Notes: generated by a model not told the origin, from the letters alone. DNA of 64,000 bases from Rotaria sordida (GCA_905250125.1 CAJNOL010000129.1:33095-97094); one strand, 5' to 3'. Positions 35,344-55,695 are shown, numbered from the stretch's first letter. Translations and numbers: made by a program.

Positions 35344-37503
35344 ATGCCTCATCGTCGAAAATTTATTGATAAAAAAAAAGCTATAACATTTCAACTTGTT
35401 CATCGTAGTCAACATGATCCATTAATTGCTGATGATACTGTTGGTGAACGTGTACTTGTTCCACTTGGTGTAAGTTATTTATTAAAATAAATTCTTTGTT
35501 TTTTTTTTATTTATTTGAAAAGAAAATTTTTTTTTAAACTAAAGGTTGAACAAAGAAAAACTGAACAACGTAAATTTGGAATTGATTATGATGATGATTA
35601 TGATTATTTACAACATTTACGTGATCCATGTGCACCACCAGAAGAATATTCTGTTCATGTTAATCAAACCGAAGAAGAAGAAGAAGAAGAGGATGAGGAT
35701 GAGGATGAACAAGAAAATGTAACATAATACAAAAAGAAAAAGTTTTTTCTCGAATAGTTAATTATTTTTTCAATTTAGACTGTAACTCGTTTTAATCTTC
35801 CATCAACTGTCTTTGAAAGTAAAACAACAAATGAAATTGGAATGTTAAATCTTGCTGCTCCAGATTCTGGTAGAAATTTATTTTTATAAAAGAAAAAAAA
35901 AGAAGATATTTGAAATGTTTTTTTCAGATCCAAAAATTCATTGGGATCCTGATGTTATTGCTGCACTTGATGATGATGAATTCGATTATGATGCTGATGA
36001 AAATTTTCTTGATGATGATTTTATGCTCAAAGCTAATGGTATTCAACCACTTGCTGATGATGAATGTGATGAATTCGAGTAAAACAAAACAAAACAAAAA
36101 AAAAATTTTTTTTTTTCTTATTAAGAAAAATTCTTCTTTTGTTTTATGTAGAGACGAAATAATAGATGAAATTTTACCAACGACTATTCCACCACGTTTT
36201 ATCCCAAAAACTAATAAACCAATTCCACTTGCATTAAGACGTTTTCTTGATCAAGATGATGATGGCGAAGATGATATTGAATCAAATATGTCTTATCAAG
36301 ATGATGATGATAAGCAAACATCAAAAACAAAATATACAAATTATTCAATGACATCATCAGTTATTAGAAGAAATCAAGGATTACAAAATATTGATGATCA
36401 TTTTGATAAAATTTTTGATGAATATAATGATGAAAATATTGGTGGTTTAGATTCTCATCATATTAATCAACAAGGTGCTTCAATTCAAGATGATCTTGTT
36501 CAACAAACTATTCAACAATTTGAACAACAACAAATGCAAACGTAATATTTATTTATTTATATAAATTATATTTTTAAATAGGAAATGTCTCCAAATATGA
36601 TTCACCAATTAGTTCAGTCCAAAAGGAAATGTTCTTAATCTAAAAAATAACACATCCTTTTGAGCATTCTAAAGTTCATCGGACTTACCGATGGACGAAA
36701 TTTCAGTTTGAAATTTTTTAATTCAAATTTTTCAAAAATATGTTGCCAAAGATATAAAATTCAGTAGCATTGTAATAACTTCGAAAGGAGTGTCTATGAA
36801 AGCGTTGAGCTATTGTCAAAAAACTCATCTGCCAAATTTTTAGCTCCAAAAATTCAATAATTGAAATTGCATCAATCGATATATAAAATACGAAAAAAGC
36901 ATTCTTTTTCTTTTTTAGTGAGGAACAAATTGAGCATGCAGCAATTGAAAAAACAAAAAAATTAGCTAAACGATTATTAAATGAACCTGAAAAATTGACA
37001 ACAGTAACTGTTGATGATGATGAAAATGATGATGAAAAATGGGATTGTGAAACAATATTAACAACATATTCAAATATATATAATCATCCAAAATTAATAA
37101 CACAAAATCCAATAAATCGAATACGTTTATCAAAAAAAACAGGTTTACCTTTAAATGATAATAATAATAAAATAAAAATAAAAGAATCAACAAATGATGA
37201 TGATGACGATGATAATGAATCAACGAATCAACAAACAATTACATTCGAAAGAAAAAAAGGTGAAACAAGTGAAGAACGACGTACACGAAAAAATGCTGTT
37301 AAAGAAATTCGAAGAGTAAAATTTTTAATTCTTTTTTTTTTTGCTTTTTCGTTTCGTATTAAAATTTTTTTATTCTATTTTAGGATCGTCGAATAATTAA
37401 AAAAGCAACAAAAATCGCTTTTAAACAAGAAGAACAGAAACAATTACATGAACAAGCTTTAAATTCAACACAAGCACATTTACAAAGTCTTCGTGTTACT
37501 TAA
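35344..37503 (+). CDS. LTV1: Ribosome biogenesis protein LTV1
   Basis: LTV1 is a non-ribosomal factor needed for late maturation and export of 40S subunits. Exons: 35344-35469, 35545-35718, 35779-35869, 35928-36078, 36152-36541, 36919-37315, 37384-37503; total 482 residues in frame. The N-terminus is diagnostic: MPHRRKFIDKKKAITFQLVH, RSQHDPLIADD, then EQRKFGIDYDDDYDYLQHLR. The middle has acidic runs (EEEEEEEDEDEDE) and WDPDVIAALDDD, and the C-terminal third has WDCETILTTYSNIYNHPKLI and a basic KKGETSEERRTRKNAVKE segment, all in the order known for the family. Length is close to the usual about 470 residues. The 377-bp intron (36542-36918) is the only long one. The phosphoglucomutase ATG is 107 bp downstream on the same strand. 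Confidence 0.95.
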
Positions 37504-37610
37504 AATTGTTTTTTGTATTATGATAAAAGAAATTTAATATAATTTCATTCGTTTTGTTGTTCTTCTTAGTTTCACTTTTTCTAGATAAAGAAATTTCTTG
37601 CAAAAAAAAA

Positions 37611-43179
<5,569 letters not shown>

Positions 43180-46100
43180 TTCATTTATGATTATTATTTA
43201 TGTTTGCATGTCATAGTCTGGCGATTTCAACAAACAAATTTTATTTATTTCTCCGATTCAAACCTGCTTGTGCTTATTTTTCATAGATAGTTTTGTTTTT
43301 CTGTATTTTAATCCTGCATTTCCCTTGTTAAACTAGTATTGTTTATCTAGCCATTTCTCTTTTTTTTTTGTCAATAATATAAACTTAGTTTTAAAATGAT
43401 TGATTTTATTTTAAATATGATAATGAACAAAGAAACGAATGTTTAAAATGAAATTCTTTTGTTATTTTTCAATATTTATGATTAAATCGAGGTTTAACAG
43501 ATATTTTGTTGCTCGGAGCAACATAACCTACAAGAAAATGTATACAAAATTTTGTGTTGTTTCTTACTAAAAATACGACTAATGCGCAATATTTTTATAT
43601 GTCATTGAAATCTCGTCTACGGCCTTTATTCGTCCCAAAGATAAATTCATTTACTCGAATATTAATGTTTCCGGAACTAACAAGATTATTATCTATGTTC
43701 GATTTCTCTTTAATACAAGATTCACTTCTGAAACTTGTAGATAATAATATTTAACTGTAGATAAAACTTCTCAAAAATTTTGAACTTGTGTCATTATTGT
43801 GTTATTGATCTGCAAAAAAAACGATAGATATTTTCTCTTCTATAACAATGAACATCGTCTTTAAAATGTTTGATGAACTTCAATGAAATTATTAATACAG
43901 ATAGCTCGAACAACACAGAATACTCTTCCTTCTCAGAGTTATGAGTCTGACGATAATAATAAGTGTCTGTACACAAGTTTTCAAACTTTCAACACATACA
44001 ATAGTTGAGATCGACTGGGGCGAAGACTTTTGTTTCTCGCAAGAAAAATCATATCATGTTGTTCGGAATTAAATCCTACATTCGATTGAATGAACAGAGA
44101 CATTGAAAAGGTCATGGGAGCAGAGAATACAAAATTCTCTACTCATTGATGTCAACTACTTTATTTTTAGCATCGATTCGGATGAACAAAAATATATACA
44201 TATCGATAGATGCTTGGAGAAAATCGGAAATTGCAGTTAGACGATTAAGTGGGTGTTCATCTTCTAAATTTTATACCGACAAAAGAAAAGCTATTTGAAA
44301 AATAAAGACGGTCGTTTTGTAGAACAGGAAATTCTCTATCGAATGAGTCTAAAAACAAAGTCTCGTATATGTTGAGAAGTACATTTTATCTCGTTATACA
44401 ATCGACTATTCTTTGAAAAAAAAACGATTTTGAATGATACTTTATACCAGATTAAAAGCAATTTTCAATCAGTAAATAATAGTAAGATTGTGTTATAATA
44501 CAATCTAGAGACGGATGATTAATGTCAAGTTGTTTATTACAAATAACTATTAGTATTTGATGACAATTCAATGTCTCAAAATATTTTTCTTTATTTATCA
44601 GAGTTATTATTGACGTTAATGTTGACATTGAAGTACATCTAGATCATTTTATCTATAGATTCGTTGTACAATTACTAATATCTTCTGATATAACAAATAT
44701 GATCGTTTTTCCTCCATTAAGAATATTATAAGTATAGTTTTATTATATGTTATATTAAAATTATTTGAATAGAATATTCTCTTGTCATTCCTAACCAATT
44801 TAAAGCATCATTTCAAATTTGATTCATAATAAGATTTTTGTGTTTGATTACATTACGAAATTTTTTTATCAAAAAGTTCGATTCATTTATTACTATTGAG
44901 TAGCTTAGCAACAAAACTGAAAAGTGCATGTAAACATTGTTATACTTAGTCTATATCTTATATTATCTGAACAAATATAATAGGATTTGTTTCATTCACA
45001 TTAAACTAATTCCTCATAGACACAAAAAAGAATGTCATTTTAACTGATTCATATTCTGTTTTGATTACGATAAATATAATACTAACAAGTTGAAAGATTA
45101 ATTCTACCTTGAATAAAATTTCTTTTACATAAGAAAAATGTACATAAAGTTTGAAAAATATAATGTTGAATGTCATTTATCGAACTATATTTTGAGAGAA
45201 AAATACTTGAGATTACTGACGAGTGATATTAGTTGAAAGAAATGAATATATCAACGTACGTTTGTCAACAGAATCTTTCAACATTTGACTATTATCTTTC
45301 AACACATTTATTGACTTTGGTAAAAATAAATCTATCAAGATTATTTGTTTTTCTATATTATTTTTTGTTGAATATCGTAAATAAAAGAAAAAAGTCAAAA
45401 TAAATATAACATCCTCATTTAAAATCTTCAATTAATCATCATTAGTTGTTTTTACTATTGTCTAGATAAAGTGATAAATTGATTTGTTATCAGTTTGAAT
45501 TAGTTTTATTTAGATAAGACAGTCCAATTAATAAAATATCAACAAATAAATTAACAATTGAATATTCATCCATGATTTTTATTCTTTGTTGATTCTATGG
45601 AAATAAACTGATCAATTATACTTGATTAATTTTTGTTTATGTCTTCATTCAGTTTGACCTTCTTTTATTAGGTTAATAAGTTTGTCCAATTAAACTATCA
45701 GATTTCTTTATCCTATATTAAAAAATAACCACTAATTCTATTTCTATTTGAAAATCTAATAAAAAGAAAATGAATATGATTGAATAAAACTACTGATTAA
45801 CTCATTGTTTATTTTCATTTCTTTTGTCTAGACAATAAACATAAATTAAAATAATTTATCATCGATAATAAACTGACTATAAGAATGATTCGATCAAAGT
45901 CATCGATTCAGAATCCAAATAATTTAATTATTCATCAGTATAGATTGTATCTATTAACGACATTGATGATCATTTTTAAATGTAATAAAATCATATTGAT
46001 AGAAGTTTGTTGTTATTCATAAACTTTAACATTGTTTATTGGATCATCGAGTCAAATCAAACAAAAATTTCTTTCAAAATTGAATCATTTTTCTTTTGTA

Positions 46101-49100
46101 TTCTATGGGGAGAACAACCATTTTTTTTTAATACTAATTTCAAATAAAAATAAAATCCGGAAAAAAAAAATTAATTTTATTCAATAGAATAGTAAAAAAT
46201 AATTTGTAAAATTGAAAATTCCATCAATGTATGATGTTGATTGTTTGTTCAATTTAGTTATTTAATATGTAATAAATACGAAAAAATTCTATTCTATTCA
46301 TATTCACTTATATAGATCTTGATGTGGGAGGAGAAATTGGGGCGGTCTATCTCTCTTTCTCTACTTTTTACGCCATGTCTGCGAAATTCTAAGAAGGCAC
46401 CATTTCTTAATTAATTTCTGCCAGACTGTCTGCCTCTGACTCATTGTCAATTTCTTTACTTCTCGTCAAAACTATTGAGGATCTTGTTCACATTATAAAA
46501 ATCTAATGCTTTTCATTTTCTTCTCTTTTCTTTCAACTTTCATTGTTACACTTCTATTTTATATTAATTTAATTATTTGATTACTTTTTATTTATTATCT
46601 TTTCTAGAAATTTTTTCATTATTTAAAATATTTTATTGTAATAAACAGTTTTAAATCATTGGTATATATATTGATTTATTTTATTTTTAGATACAATTTA
46701 TAAGATCTACCTTTTTCATTAGTATTCTAACATTCAATTGTTGCAATTACTTAAAAATAATTACTGACATTTGTAATATAAAATTAACTTGATATATGTC
46801 AATGATATTCTCTCTATAGAATTTCATGTCTTCATTTCAAATAGATTTTCCTTTGTTTAATGCAGTTTTCAAGTGTCATTAACAGGTTAATCATACTGCT
46901 CTGACGTATCTAGTGACCTTAATAAACAAAAAGATTATGAAAGATACAATACAAATAATTATCACAAATATTGTAATAAATATGAAATCCTATTTCTATT
47001 TTGTAGTTTTTTGTATAAATCTCCAAAACAACTATCAAAAACTAAATCCATCTTCATTATCTATATAGGATGAGAACTATTCAAAGTTAGTTATTGATGA
47101 TGTTTGATAATAATTTCCTGTTTAATTTAAAGCATTATTATGATCTTAATTGAGAAAATGCATTCTATCGAACTGAATGAACTATTTAGTAGTTTTAGTC
47201 ATTTTCAAGATGATGACATCATGTATAAGAAAATCTATTGGAAAAATGTTTCGTAATTAATCTTTCTTTTTTTGACTTGTCTATTATGATAAACGACATT
47301 CCTCTTTGAAAAATTTCTTGTTTTTTTTTGTTTTATCATATTAATGTAAACATAAGTTTGTACCAAAGTGAAAAGATAGACATAAATAATTGAAATGTGA
47401 TATTCTTATGAGTACTTATTTTCTATTGAAAGTACAAAGTAGTATCAAAATATTTCAATGATTTTCATAATTAATTAAACACGTTTGTATTCATATAGAT
47501 AAAAAATCTTTGTTTGAGAAGAAAATGATTTTTTTTCTTTTCTTTTTTATATCTTATAGAAGTAAAAAGAACGTGAAAATTAAATTTCTTTTTTCTTTTT
47601 TCTATTATTTATTTCTATAGACGACAAAATGCCAAAAGGTCGAAATGAATCCAACGTAGATAAAAGAATAATAATAATGGGAAAAAAAAGAAGAGAAGAA
47701 ACTTATTGCTTGAATAAAATAATGATTGATACTTATTGAAGTCGTTTGTCTTTGTCCTTTTTTTGATTTTCTATATATATTGATAGGTATATGTTTGTAT
47801 CAAAGCGTTGGCGTTATAGCTCCTCCTGTTAATTGTTTGTCTCGTTCGACAGAAATCTTGTCGACTTTTTTTTTTTATATGTGTCTATTCTCATCTAATC
47901 AAAAGAACTATTCATTCATCTATTCATTTTTTGATCTAGTTTTTTCGTACGATGTCTGTCTATTCCTTTCTAATAAAGAAAAGTCATCGATTTATAATTA
48001 TTTTTGAGCGAGATTTTTTTTTTTCAAAATGACCTTCAATAATTATTATTCTTGTTATTCAATAAATACTTCCCATGATAATTGAAATTGATAAATGATA
48101 GGGCATGGTTTTTGTCAGAATTTCTAATAGCAAAAAACAATTGATATACATTAAAATGACCTGTATTTGTCTAATGTTCTCTTTAGGGGTTTATGATGCA
48201 TATAAAATATCTCTAAATGATTGTGATTCTTTCATAAGATTGTTTGACACTTGATGTGTTGATAAGACTTCTTTTTTTCTATTTGTTATGATCTGTTTTT
48301 TTTTGTTGTATATAAGGTATTATTCTTGTAAGAGAAACTAATATTTTCTATTTATACCAGTATCTTCTAGAAAAGAAAATAAGAAAAAAATGGCAAAATA
48401 ACGCCTGTCTTCTGGCCCATCTATCATCGTTTTATGATAGGCTTTATTCGATTGTAAACTATGTTAATTGAACTAAGAAAATAGTGGAAATATAAAAAAA
48501 TAAGACGCAGAAGAAGAAAATAAACAGTTAATAGTATTTATTATTATTTCATTTATTTAATATTAGTTTATTTTATTCTTTAATTTAATCGATATCTTCT
48601 TCGTTAGACAACATAGATGATTATCATTAAATTTGTTCTTAGTTATTATCATATATCTGTATATAGTCTGTTTATTGTTTTTTTAGATATTGAGGTTGAC
48701 GAACACAAGTGTAAACTCATCTATAATCCATATGTGCGATTAACAGTTGTCAGTTTACAGATGGGAAAACAGTATGTATCAAATATAATGTTTTTTTCTA
48801 CGAGGAATAATGTTTTTTAATGTGTTGAGCGTATTATTGATTATCTAATAAACTATTAGAACAAGATTGAATGATAGATGTCTGAATATAGAAGTAAATA
48901 TCATTGACACTCGATATTTTGTTTCCGGCATTAATCAATAAAAAGAATATTACGTTTTTTTCAGTTTTCAGGAACTTCAGACATCACGTTTGAATCATTT
49001 AGATTTTCTTGATGTTTTGTGTTTTTGCATCTGTTTCTCTCTTTATATATATAGATAGTGAAGACTAATCAAGGTGAATTGTACTATATAGACAATAGAA

Positions 49101-51200
49101 TTCTTTCTTTCTTTCGTTCTTAGTTGCTTCCATTTTTCTTATTATTTATATTTGCATTTTCATATATATATATATATATATATATAGCTGTTCTATTTGT
49201 AAACTAATCTTGTTTCTTTTTCTTTCCATTTATATATTAATCGAAATAGACACGCAATTAGGTATTTGTATAAAGATGAGGATAATCGAATGATTGAATC
49301 ATTATTTTACTTATTACCTGGAAAAGGAAATAACATTCACATAACGTTTAATAATAACCTTGTAATTATATAGATTGTACTCCTATTGCACTATTTTTCT
49401 TCATTATAAAGTTTTGATCTTTTTTTGTATATGAGGAAAAAAAACAGAAACTCAGGAGCTGGAAGAGAGCGGAAAGACACATTCGTATTTTTATTCAAGG
49501 TTATTCTTTTCTATTGTTTGCATAATTATGTAGTGTTTCCTATGAAAAAATAATGTGACTATTCATATACGCATCACTTATCAAAACTATAGAATCATAT
49601 TATATAAGAAAGGCATAGCATCTATGGATGAATAGATATATTCGAACTTGAAAAACTAATAGAAAAGTAACATGTTTATGGTATAAGCTTGATTAATTTT
49701 AACTCTAATTTTGTCTTTTTATTTTCAAATAATTATTAAATGATTGAATTTGACATATATATATATAAGATACTTATTTGTCATGTTTGATTATTAAAAT
49801 AAATGTTGAACATAAAATGTTTCATGCATCTCTATACAATTTCATAGTTGAATAGTAACATAATTCTTAATGACACATAAAATAGTTTCAATAAATCTAT
49901 TTTTCTAAAGGTAAATGTTATGAATTTATTGTGCATTATCTCAGCATGTGATCGCACAACTACGAATTGCGCAGCGACTAAAATATGTAATTTAGTGAGT
50001 CTATCAATTAAACATCATATTTTTGCGTTTATTCATTTATAGTTTGATTCATCTTTAGTAATCAAATTCTTCTGAAGAGTTATCTGTTTTTTGAAATGAT
50101 ATTTATTTAGTTTAAAAAAAAATCAAACAAGAATTGAATAGCTCTTATTTATTAATTTAATTATAATCGAAATTTATAAAAAGAGAAAAAAAATAAGTGA
50201 AAACATCATCTTAAGTGTCCTTACTTCATTTTTCTTTCTATATTTATACACGATTATTTGAAGAGTTTGTTTACTAATCTTCAGGATCCATCGATCTTAT
50301 TCATTCGTCTTTTTTTCTCCTTTCTTTTTAAGTTGACTACGTCACGCGTATTGCTGATCAACATCCATTCCGGAAAATTGAACTCGAGAGTGGAGAATAA
50401 CTTCCAAAAATAAAAAAAAAAAAGATCCACACCCCGTACATATATAAGATGGAACCAATGAGCCGTTATCTAATTGTTTTTTGTGATCGGATGCACTAAA
50501 TATAAATGAGAACGAAGAAAAAAACTATTCGTTGCAAGTAAAAAAAAAAAAAAGAGGAGCAGGAGAAAGATAAATTTACTGCTTGATCAAGTCTCAAAAG
50601 CTATAGAAAATGTACGTGATTGATCGAGAATGAACAGAATTCAGATCCGGTTCCTTCGTTCTTTTTTTCTTTTATATTCAAAGCAATCATCTCACCTTCT
50701 TATTTCCATAATAACAATAATAGTATGTTGGATCAAATTTCATCATCTTACTCAGTTGTTGTTACTCTTACTGTTAGTTGTATTCTCCTACGCAAAAGAC
50801 GAAGAAAATAGAAATAGTTTTATTTGGTGCTTCTGTACTCGATCTCAACAGTTCTTTGTTCCTATACTTTATATGTATTTAAGATGTTTTTCATTATTAT
50901 TATTATTTTTTTTTGCTGGTTTTTTTTTTTGCTTTTATCTTAGTTATTCATTTCAACGAGTAACTAAAACGTGAAATCAAGAAAGAAAAAACAAATGAAG
51001 ATGAGTATAAAACGCAATTAGGTCTTAATGTGACAGGTTATTGACATTGATTATCTGATCATTTTTGTTTTGCCGCAAATACATATAACTTATCAAAATC
51101 ATCTAAATAATTACATGAGCAGCAATGTGAATAAGAACAGAATATATATATCATGCCTTCTCTATCTTTTTTTTCTCCTATCGTTTCACATTGATGACTG
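43180..51200. other. 8-kb gene-free region upstream of the GPCR gene
   Basis: I find no coding sequence that I can support on either strand. The stretch is AT-rich with frequent T and A runs. It has (TA)n near 49161-49186 and 49755-49766, and a possible TATATAAG promoter motif at about 50441-50448. Unlike other gene-free intervals, I see no clear inverted-repeat transposon in it. A 72-codon frame at 45213-45431 on the minus strand has a hydrophobic start but no other support. The region could hold regulatory DNA for the GPCR. Confidence 0.45.
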
Positions 51201-51206
51201 CATATA

Positions 51207-51214
51207 TATATAAA
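51207..51214 (+). promoter_or_regulatory. Probable TATA box of the GPCR gene
   Basis: TATATAAA lies about 75 bp upstream of a CAG|GTATTT donor at 51284/51285. A 5'UTR exon of about 45-50 bp would then be spliced to an acceptor such as ACATTTAG ending at 51925. The arrangement resembles that of histone H1 in this window (TATA, short leader exon, intron). Confidence 0.4.
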
Positions 51215-51925
51215 CTGAAGTATACAAAATCGTTCTTCAATTCATTGCACACTACTATTTCGAGTACTCGATTTTTCAATACAGGTATTTTCGAAGCTTC
51301 TTCTTCTTTTCTTTTTTTTTATTAACTGAATCTTCTTATTACATTTGCACTAGGAGATAGATTGAAATGAATATTTATTGTATAGGGTATAAGCTGCCTG
51401 TTGATTGAATTAGTAGCGCATCAGGATTATCTATACTAAATGACAGGCTATAAAAGGAAAAAAAAAAGTAATTGTTTGGGTCGCCTGTCGATGGATCGTT
51501 AGATTTGTGACACTTGCGAAAGTAGTGCAAACTTTCGTAGACATAGAGATGTAAGAGCAGACATAACATAAATGCGAGAAAACGATACATGACAATAATA
51601 ATACAAGAAAAAAATAAAGGAGAAGAAGAAGAAGAAGAAGAAGAAGGAGAGAACGAAGAGAAAAAATGTGAATACTATGATTTATATTATCAGACTATCC
51701 TGATGACTTTTACAGTCTCTATCGTTACTAAAGAAGAGAAACGAGAAGGGAAAAATATAGAGACAATTTATGAAAAGAAAGAGTTTTCCAATTAGAAAAA
51801 AAAGAAAGCTTGTTCTAATATGTAAGTATTGTGTAAGTCAAGAAAAATGAGCAGATTTCTATTCAACAATGTTTTCCATTTTTGATTATCATAGATAATT
51901 TATATCTAAACATATTAACATTTAG

Positions 51926-51970
51926 ATGATTTCTGTTGCATTTCTATATATCGGTGATTTTTATTCATAA
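51926..51970 (+). promoter_or_regulatory. Possible upstream ORF before the GPCR start
   Basis: A 14-codon ATG-to-TAA frame follows directly after the ACATTTAG acceptor and precedes the GPCR ATG (52002) in a different frame. If this acceptor is used, ribosomes would meet it first. A (TA)n run lies between it and the main ATG. Confidence 0.35.
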
Positions 51971-52001
51971 ATTTAACATATATATATATATATATATTTC
52001 A

Positions 52002-54448
52002 ATGTTTGGCTCTTTGGATGTTTCGCCTACGGGCTTTAATTTAACGTTAGATGAACAAGATGAACTTGTTAAAAGTGTTATCAATTTTTTGGGACATCGT
52101 AGACGAGATAAATTTGCTTTTCCATTACTTATAACACTTTATTCATTTATATTTGCAACTGGATTAACTGGAAACCTTTGTATGTTTTTGATTTGTTTTT
52201 ATATTTCAAAAAAAATATATATAAAATAAAATGAAAAAAATATTTTTATTTTAAAGGTACTTGTTTTATAATTTGGAAAAGTCGTGACATGCATACTCCA
52301 ACGAATTTTTATCTTTTTTCACTTGCTGTTTCTGATCTTTTATTAATTAGTCTTGGTAAGTATTAACTAAATTGATCATTTTTCTATGTTTAGTCAAATT
52401 TTCATGATGGATTGTAATATCTATAGTGAAAGTACTGAGGTTTAGGACATCTTGTTACAGTTATGATATAGATAGTTTTTAGTTCTTAAAAGTTTGAATA
52501 TTTATAAATGACATGTTTGTGGTTGTTTGATTAATTAATCTGTGAAAATATTTCTAATACATGCCTGTCAAATTCTTTAATTCTCTTTTCAAGTACTTAT
52601 GAACTAAAATAATTTTCAATAGACTATTCGACCGATTATCTCCAATATAATAATAGCAGGGATATTTTTGTTTTCGGATGTCCTGCTAGAATTACTTAGC
52701 AAACGGAAATTATGAACTTAGTATTTTTATTAGTATTGTTAATCTTTCAGACATATTTTTATTTGTAAAGAAACTTATTAATTCTAGTTAAATGATTCAT
52801 TAAAAGTGTCAGACAATTTTTAATATCGTTTTTTTTCTTTTTGTGGAAACAAAATGAATATTTCTAATAAGACATACAAAATCTATAATTATGATATGAG
52901 TATAATCAATTTTAATATAATTCGAAAGAAAAATTAAACAATAAATAGAGTTAATAAAACTAAATAGATAAATAATATATTATTTTTTAATTCTAGGTCT
53001 TTCTGTAGAGATGTACAATATATACGAATCATGGCCTTGGTAAATAATTATTTTTCAGAATAAAAGAAAAAACAATAGATGAATTTCTTTTTTTTTTGTC
53101 TTTTATTAATTAAGGATTTTTGGTGAAGCATTTTGTGTATTTCGTACCGTCGTACTTGAAATTGTAACATCAGCATCAATATTAACTGTATTATGCTTTA
53201 CAGTTGAACGTTATTTAGCTATTTGTTTTCCAATAATATCTCAAAAAGTACTTGGTGGTTTAAGTCGAGCATTAAAAATGATAATGATTGTTTGGTTTCT
53301 ATCATTCCTACTTGCTGTTCCTTATACATTTACTGCTGGTGTTTTTGTTAGTGTAACAAATGAAATTCGTAATCAAACAGTTCAAATTCTCGACAGTCGT
53401 ATTTGTGCTATACGTCCAGATTACTGGGAACCTATGTTATATTATATGGCAGTAACAACATTTCTTGTTTTTGTCATTCCAATATTTGTTATAACTGTAC
53501 TTTATATATTAATGGGTATAACATTGTATAAAGCGAGTCGTCGTCCACCAAATAATCAACGTCATAAAACAAGTAATACAAAACCTGAACATATATTATT
53601 ACATCAAAATGGTGAACATCTTGTGTGGTCACGACAAAATACGATATCAACAATTAAATCAAGATCAACAAAAAATCCAAGAAGAGCAGTACTCAAAATG
53701 CTTGGTAAGAAAAGATAAATCAAACTTTTATTTATTTATATATATTGATTTTTCTCTTTTTAATGAATAGTGGCAGTGGTTATTGCATTTTTTATTTGTT
53801 GGGCACCATTTCATACTCAACGTATAACTGCATTTGTTACACGTTTATTGGATAAAGCAAATAAAAGTACAATATCGGATGCAGCAACTAAATTTCAAGA
53901 AATTCTCTTTTTTACCTCAGGTACAAAATCTACCTAGCTTAGAATCTAATTAATACTAATGTAAAATAAATATAAAAGAATTTCTATGAATAATATCGAC
54001 TATTAAGAGATCCCACTGAGAAGGAAAGGAAATTGTTATGAAGAATATATTTATGTATCTCTTGACAATTATAAAACCAAACTTCATATAAAAACGGAAA
54101 TAATTATTTTGGTTTCCATATGTTCTTAACATTTATATATATATCTATTAAATTTAGCTTCGTAATAAACTGTCCCATGTGTCATGTCTAATGAGCATAT
54201 TATTTATTCATATAATAATACAATTGAATAGAATATAAAAATCTATTTTATTTTCAATCGAATAAATCTTAATAAAATTCAAAATATTTAATATTTTTAT
54301 AGGTATTCTTTATTATTTATCTGCTACTGTTAATCCTGTATTATATAATATAATGTCAAAACGTTATCGAAATGGTTTTAGACGAACATTATGTCGTTGG
54401 ACGATACCAACTCCATCAACATCATATAGAAATGTTCGTTCAAATGGT

Positions 54449-54498
<50 letters not shown>

Positions 54499-54952
54499 TA
54501 ATAGTCCACTATCTCCAACATTAGCTTGTACAAATAATCTTCGTCAACAACGATTGACATATCCCAATCATGATAGAAAATTAGGAAGAATAAATAATTC
54601 ATTTTTTCGTCGTCGTGATAATGTATTCACATTTTCAATGTCAAAATATAAATTTGTTATTGGTTCACGTACACATGCCGGTCATACAGGTGTTCCCGGT
54701 CATTATCATCGTCGTACAGCATCACAGTATCGTTTTTCTGCTGTTGAACAACAAGAACGTGAACAACAACAATTACAAAAACAATTACAACAAAAAAAAT
54801 ATTCTATGAATATAATGCAACAACCAAAAAGATATCAAACAAAATTTTTATTTACATCTGCTTTACCACCACCACTAACACCACCAAATTCATCAATAAG
54901 TGATTCAAAAACTTTATCGCAATTGCCTAATGGAAATCATAGCAAGCATTAG
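52002..54952 (+). CDS. Class A GPCR, neuromedin-U/pyrokinin/CAPA receptor-like
   Basis: Seven-transmembrane neuropeptide receptor at the plasma membrane. Exons: 52002-52179, 52257-52355, 52997-53039, 53115-53704, 53771-53920, 54303-54952; total 569 residues in frame. TM1 ends GLTGNLCTC; TM2 holds [30 protein letters not shown] leads into TM3, with its disulfide Cys. The DRY-type motif is ERY in [11 protein letters not shown], and the second loop Cys is in [11 protein letters not shown]6 has CWAPFHTQR, which is characteristic of the neuromedin-U/PRXamide receptor group, and TM7 has [18 protein letters not shown]. Loop 3 is about 70 residues. The C-terminal tail is unusually long (about 200 residues), with 17 consecutive Asn codons and Gln-rich stretches. 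Ligand identity is inferred from family only. The ATG at 52002 is the first Met in frame. Confidence 0.88.
54452..54502 (+). repeat. AAT trinucleotide run encoding 17 Asn
   Basis: Seventeen Asn codons in a row (16 AAT, one AAC) within the GPCR cytoplasmic tail. Such a run can vary in length between alleles by slippage. Confidence 0.9.
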
Positions 54953-55695
54953 TTGTGTGATAGAAAAAAAGAAAAGATTTGTTTTGTCATTACTATTTTC
55001 TTTTTTATAATTTATGTATATAAGATTAAAAGAAGGATTTATTATTTATGACAATATAGATTTGATGACGGTTTTTTTTCGATTTAATACAAAAAAGAAG
55101 GATTGATGTTATTTGCAAATTTTTCTATAGGGATCAAACAAAAAAGATCATTGTTGTTGTTTTTTTTTTCTTCTTTTTTTTTTTTTTGTTTATTAAGATT
55201 TCACAATGAAAAGAAATTCATATAAGACTTTTTTTAATCTGAAGATAAAACTATTCAATAGAAAATCCAAATGAAAAGAAAAGCTTAGTTGATTGAATAG
55301 ATTCCAGTACTTTGTCTGAAGAGAGAGAAAGAAATAATTTTATTTTTTGTTACGACTTATTTTGACATTAATTAACTTATGTGCTCAAAAGCCACTTTAC
55401 TTTAAAAAAAAATCATGCAGAATAAATAATACTCATTCCATACTCAAAATTTCTTCTCTATTCTTCATTTAATTAAAACATTTTTATTTTTTTGTCAAAA
55501 TATTGCACTTAAAATTGTTTACCAAAATGACATATGATTAGATATAAGAAAAATATACAAACTATATTTAGAAAAGGATAATAAGTAAAAATATAGACAT
55601 AGTTATAAAAAAGAAACAAACTATGAGAATGGCGATGAACCGATGTAAATTTAACATAATTTAGTCGACTTGATTTCATTAACAACAATTAAATT

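Noticed and set aside
45213..45431. Possible small secreted peptide, minus strand
   Set aside because: Only a hydrophobic start in AT-rich DNA; no cleavage-site context, repeats or splice support.
50630..50974. 114-codon hydrophobic open frame, plus strand
   Set aside because: Hydrophobicity comes from T-rich DNA (runs of TTA/TTT codons). It does not resemble a known membrane protein.
51589..51795. Poly-Glu open frame, plus strand
   Set aside because: A GAA-repeat run in the GPCR leader/intron region with no family features.
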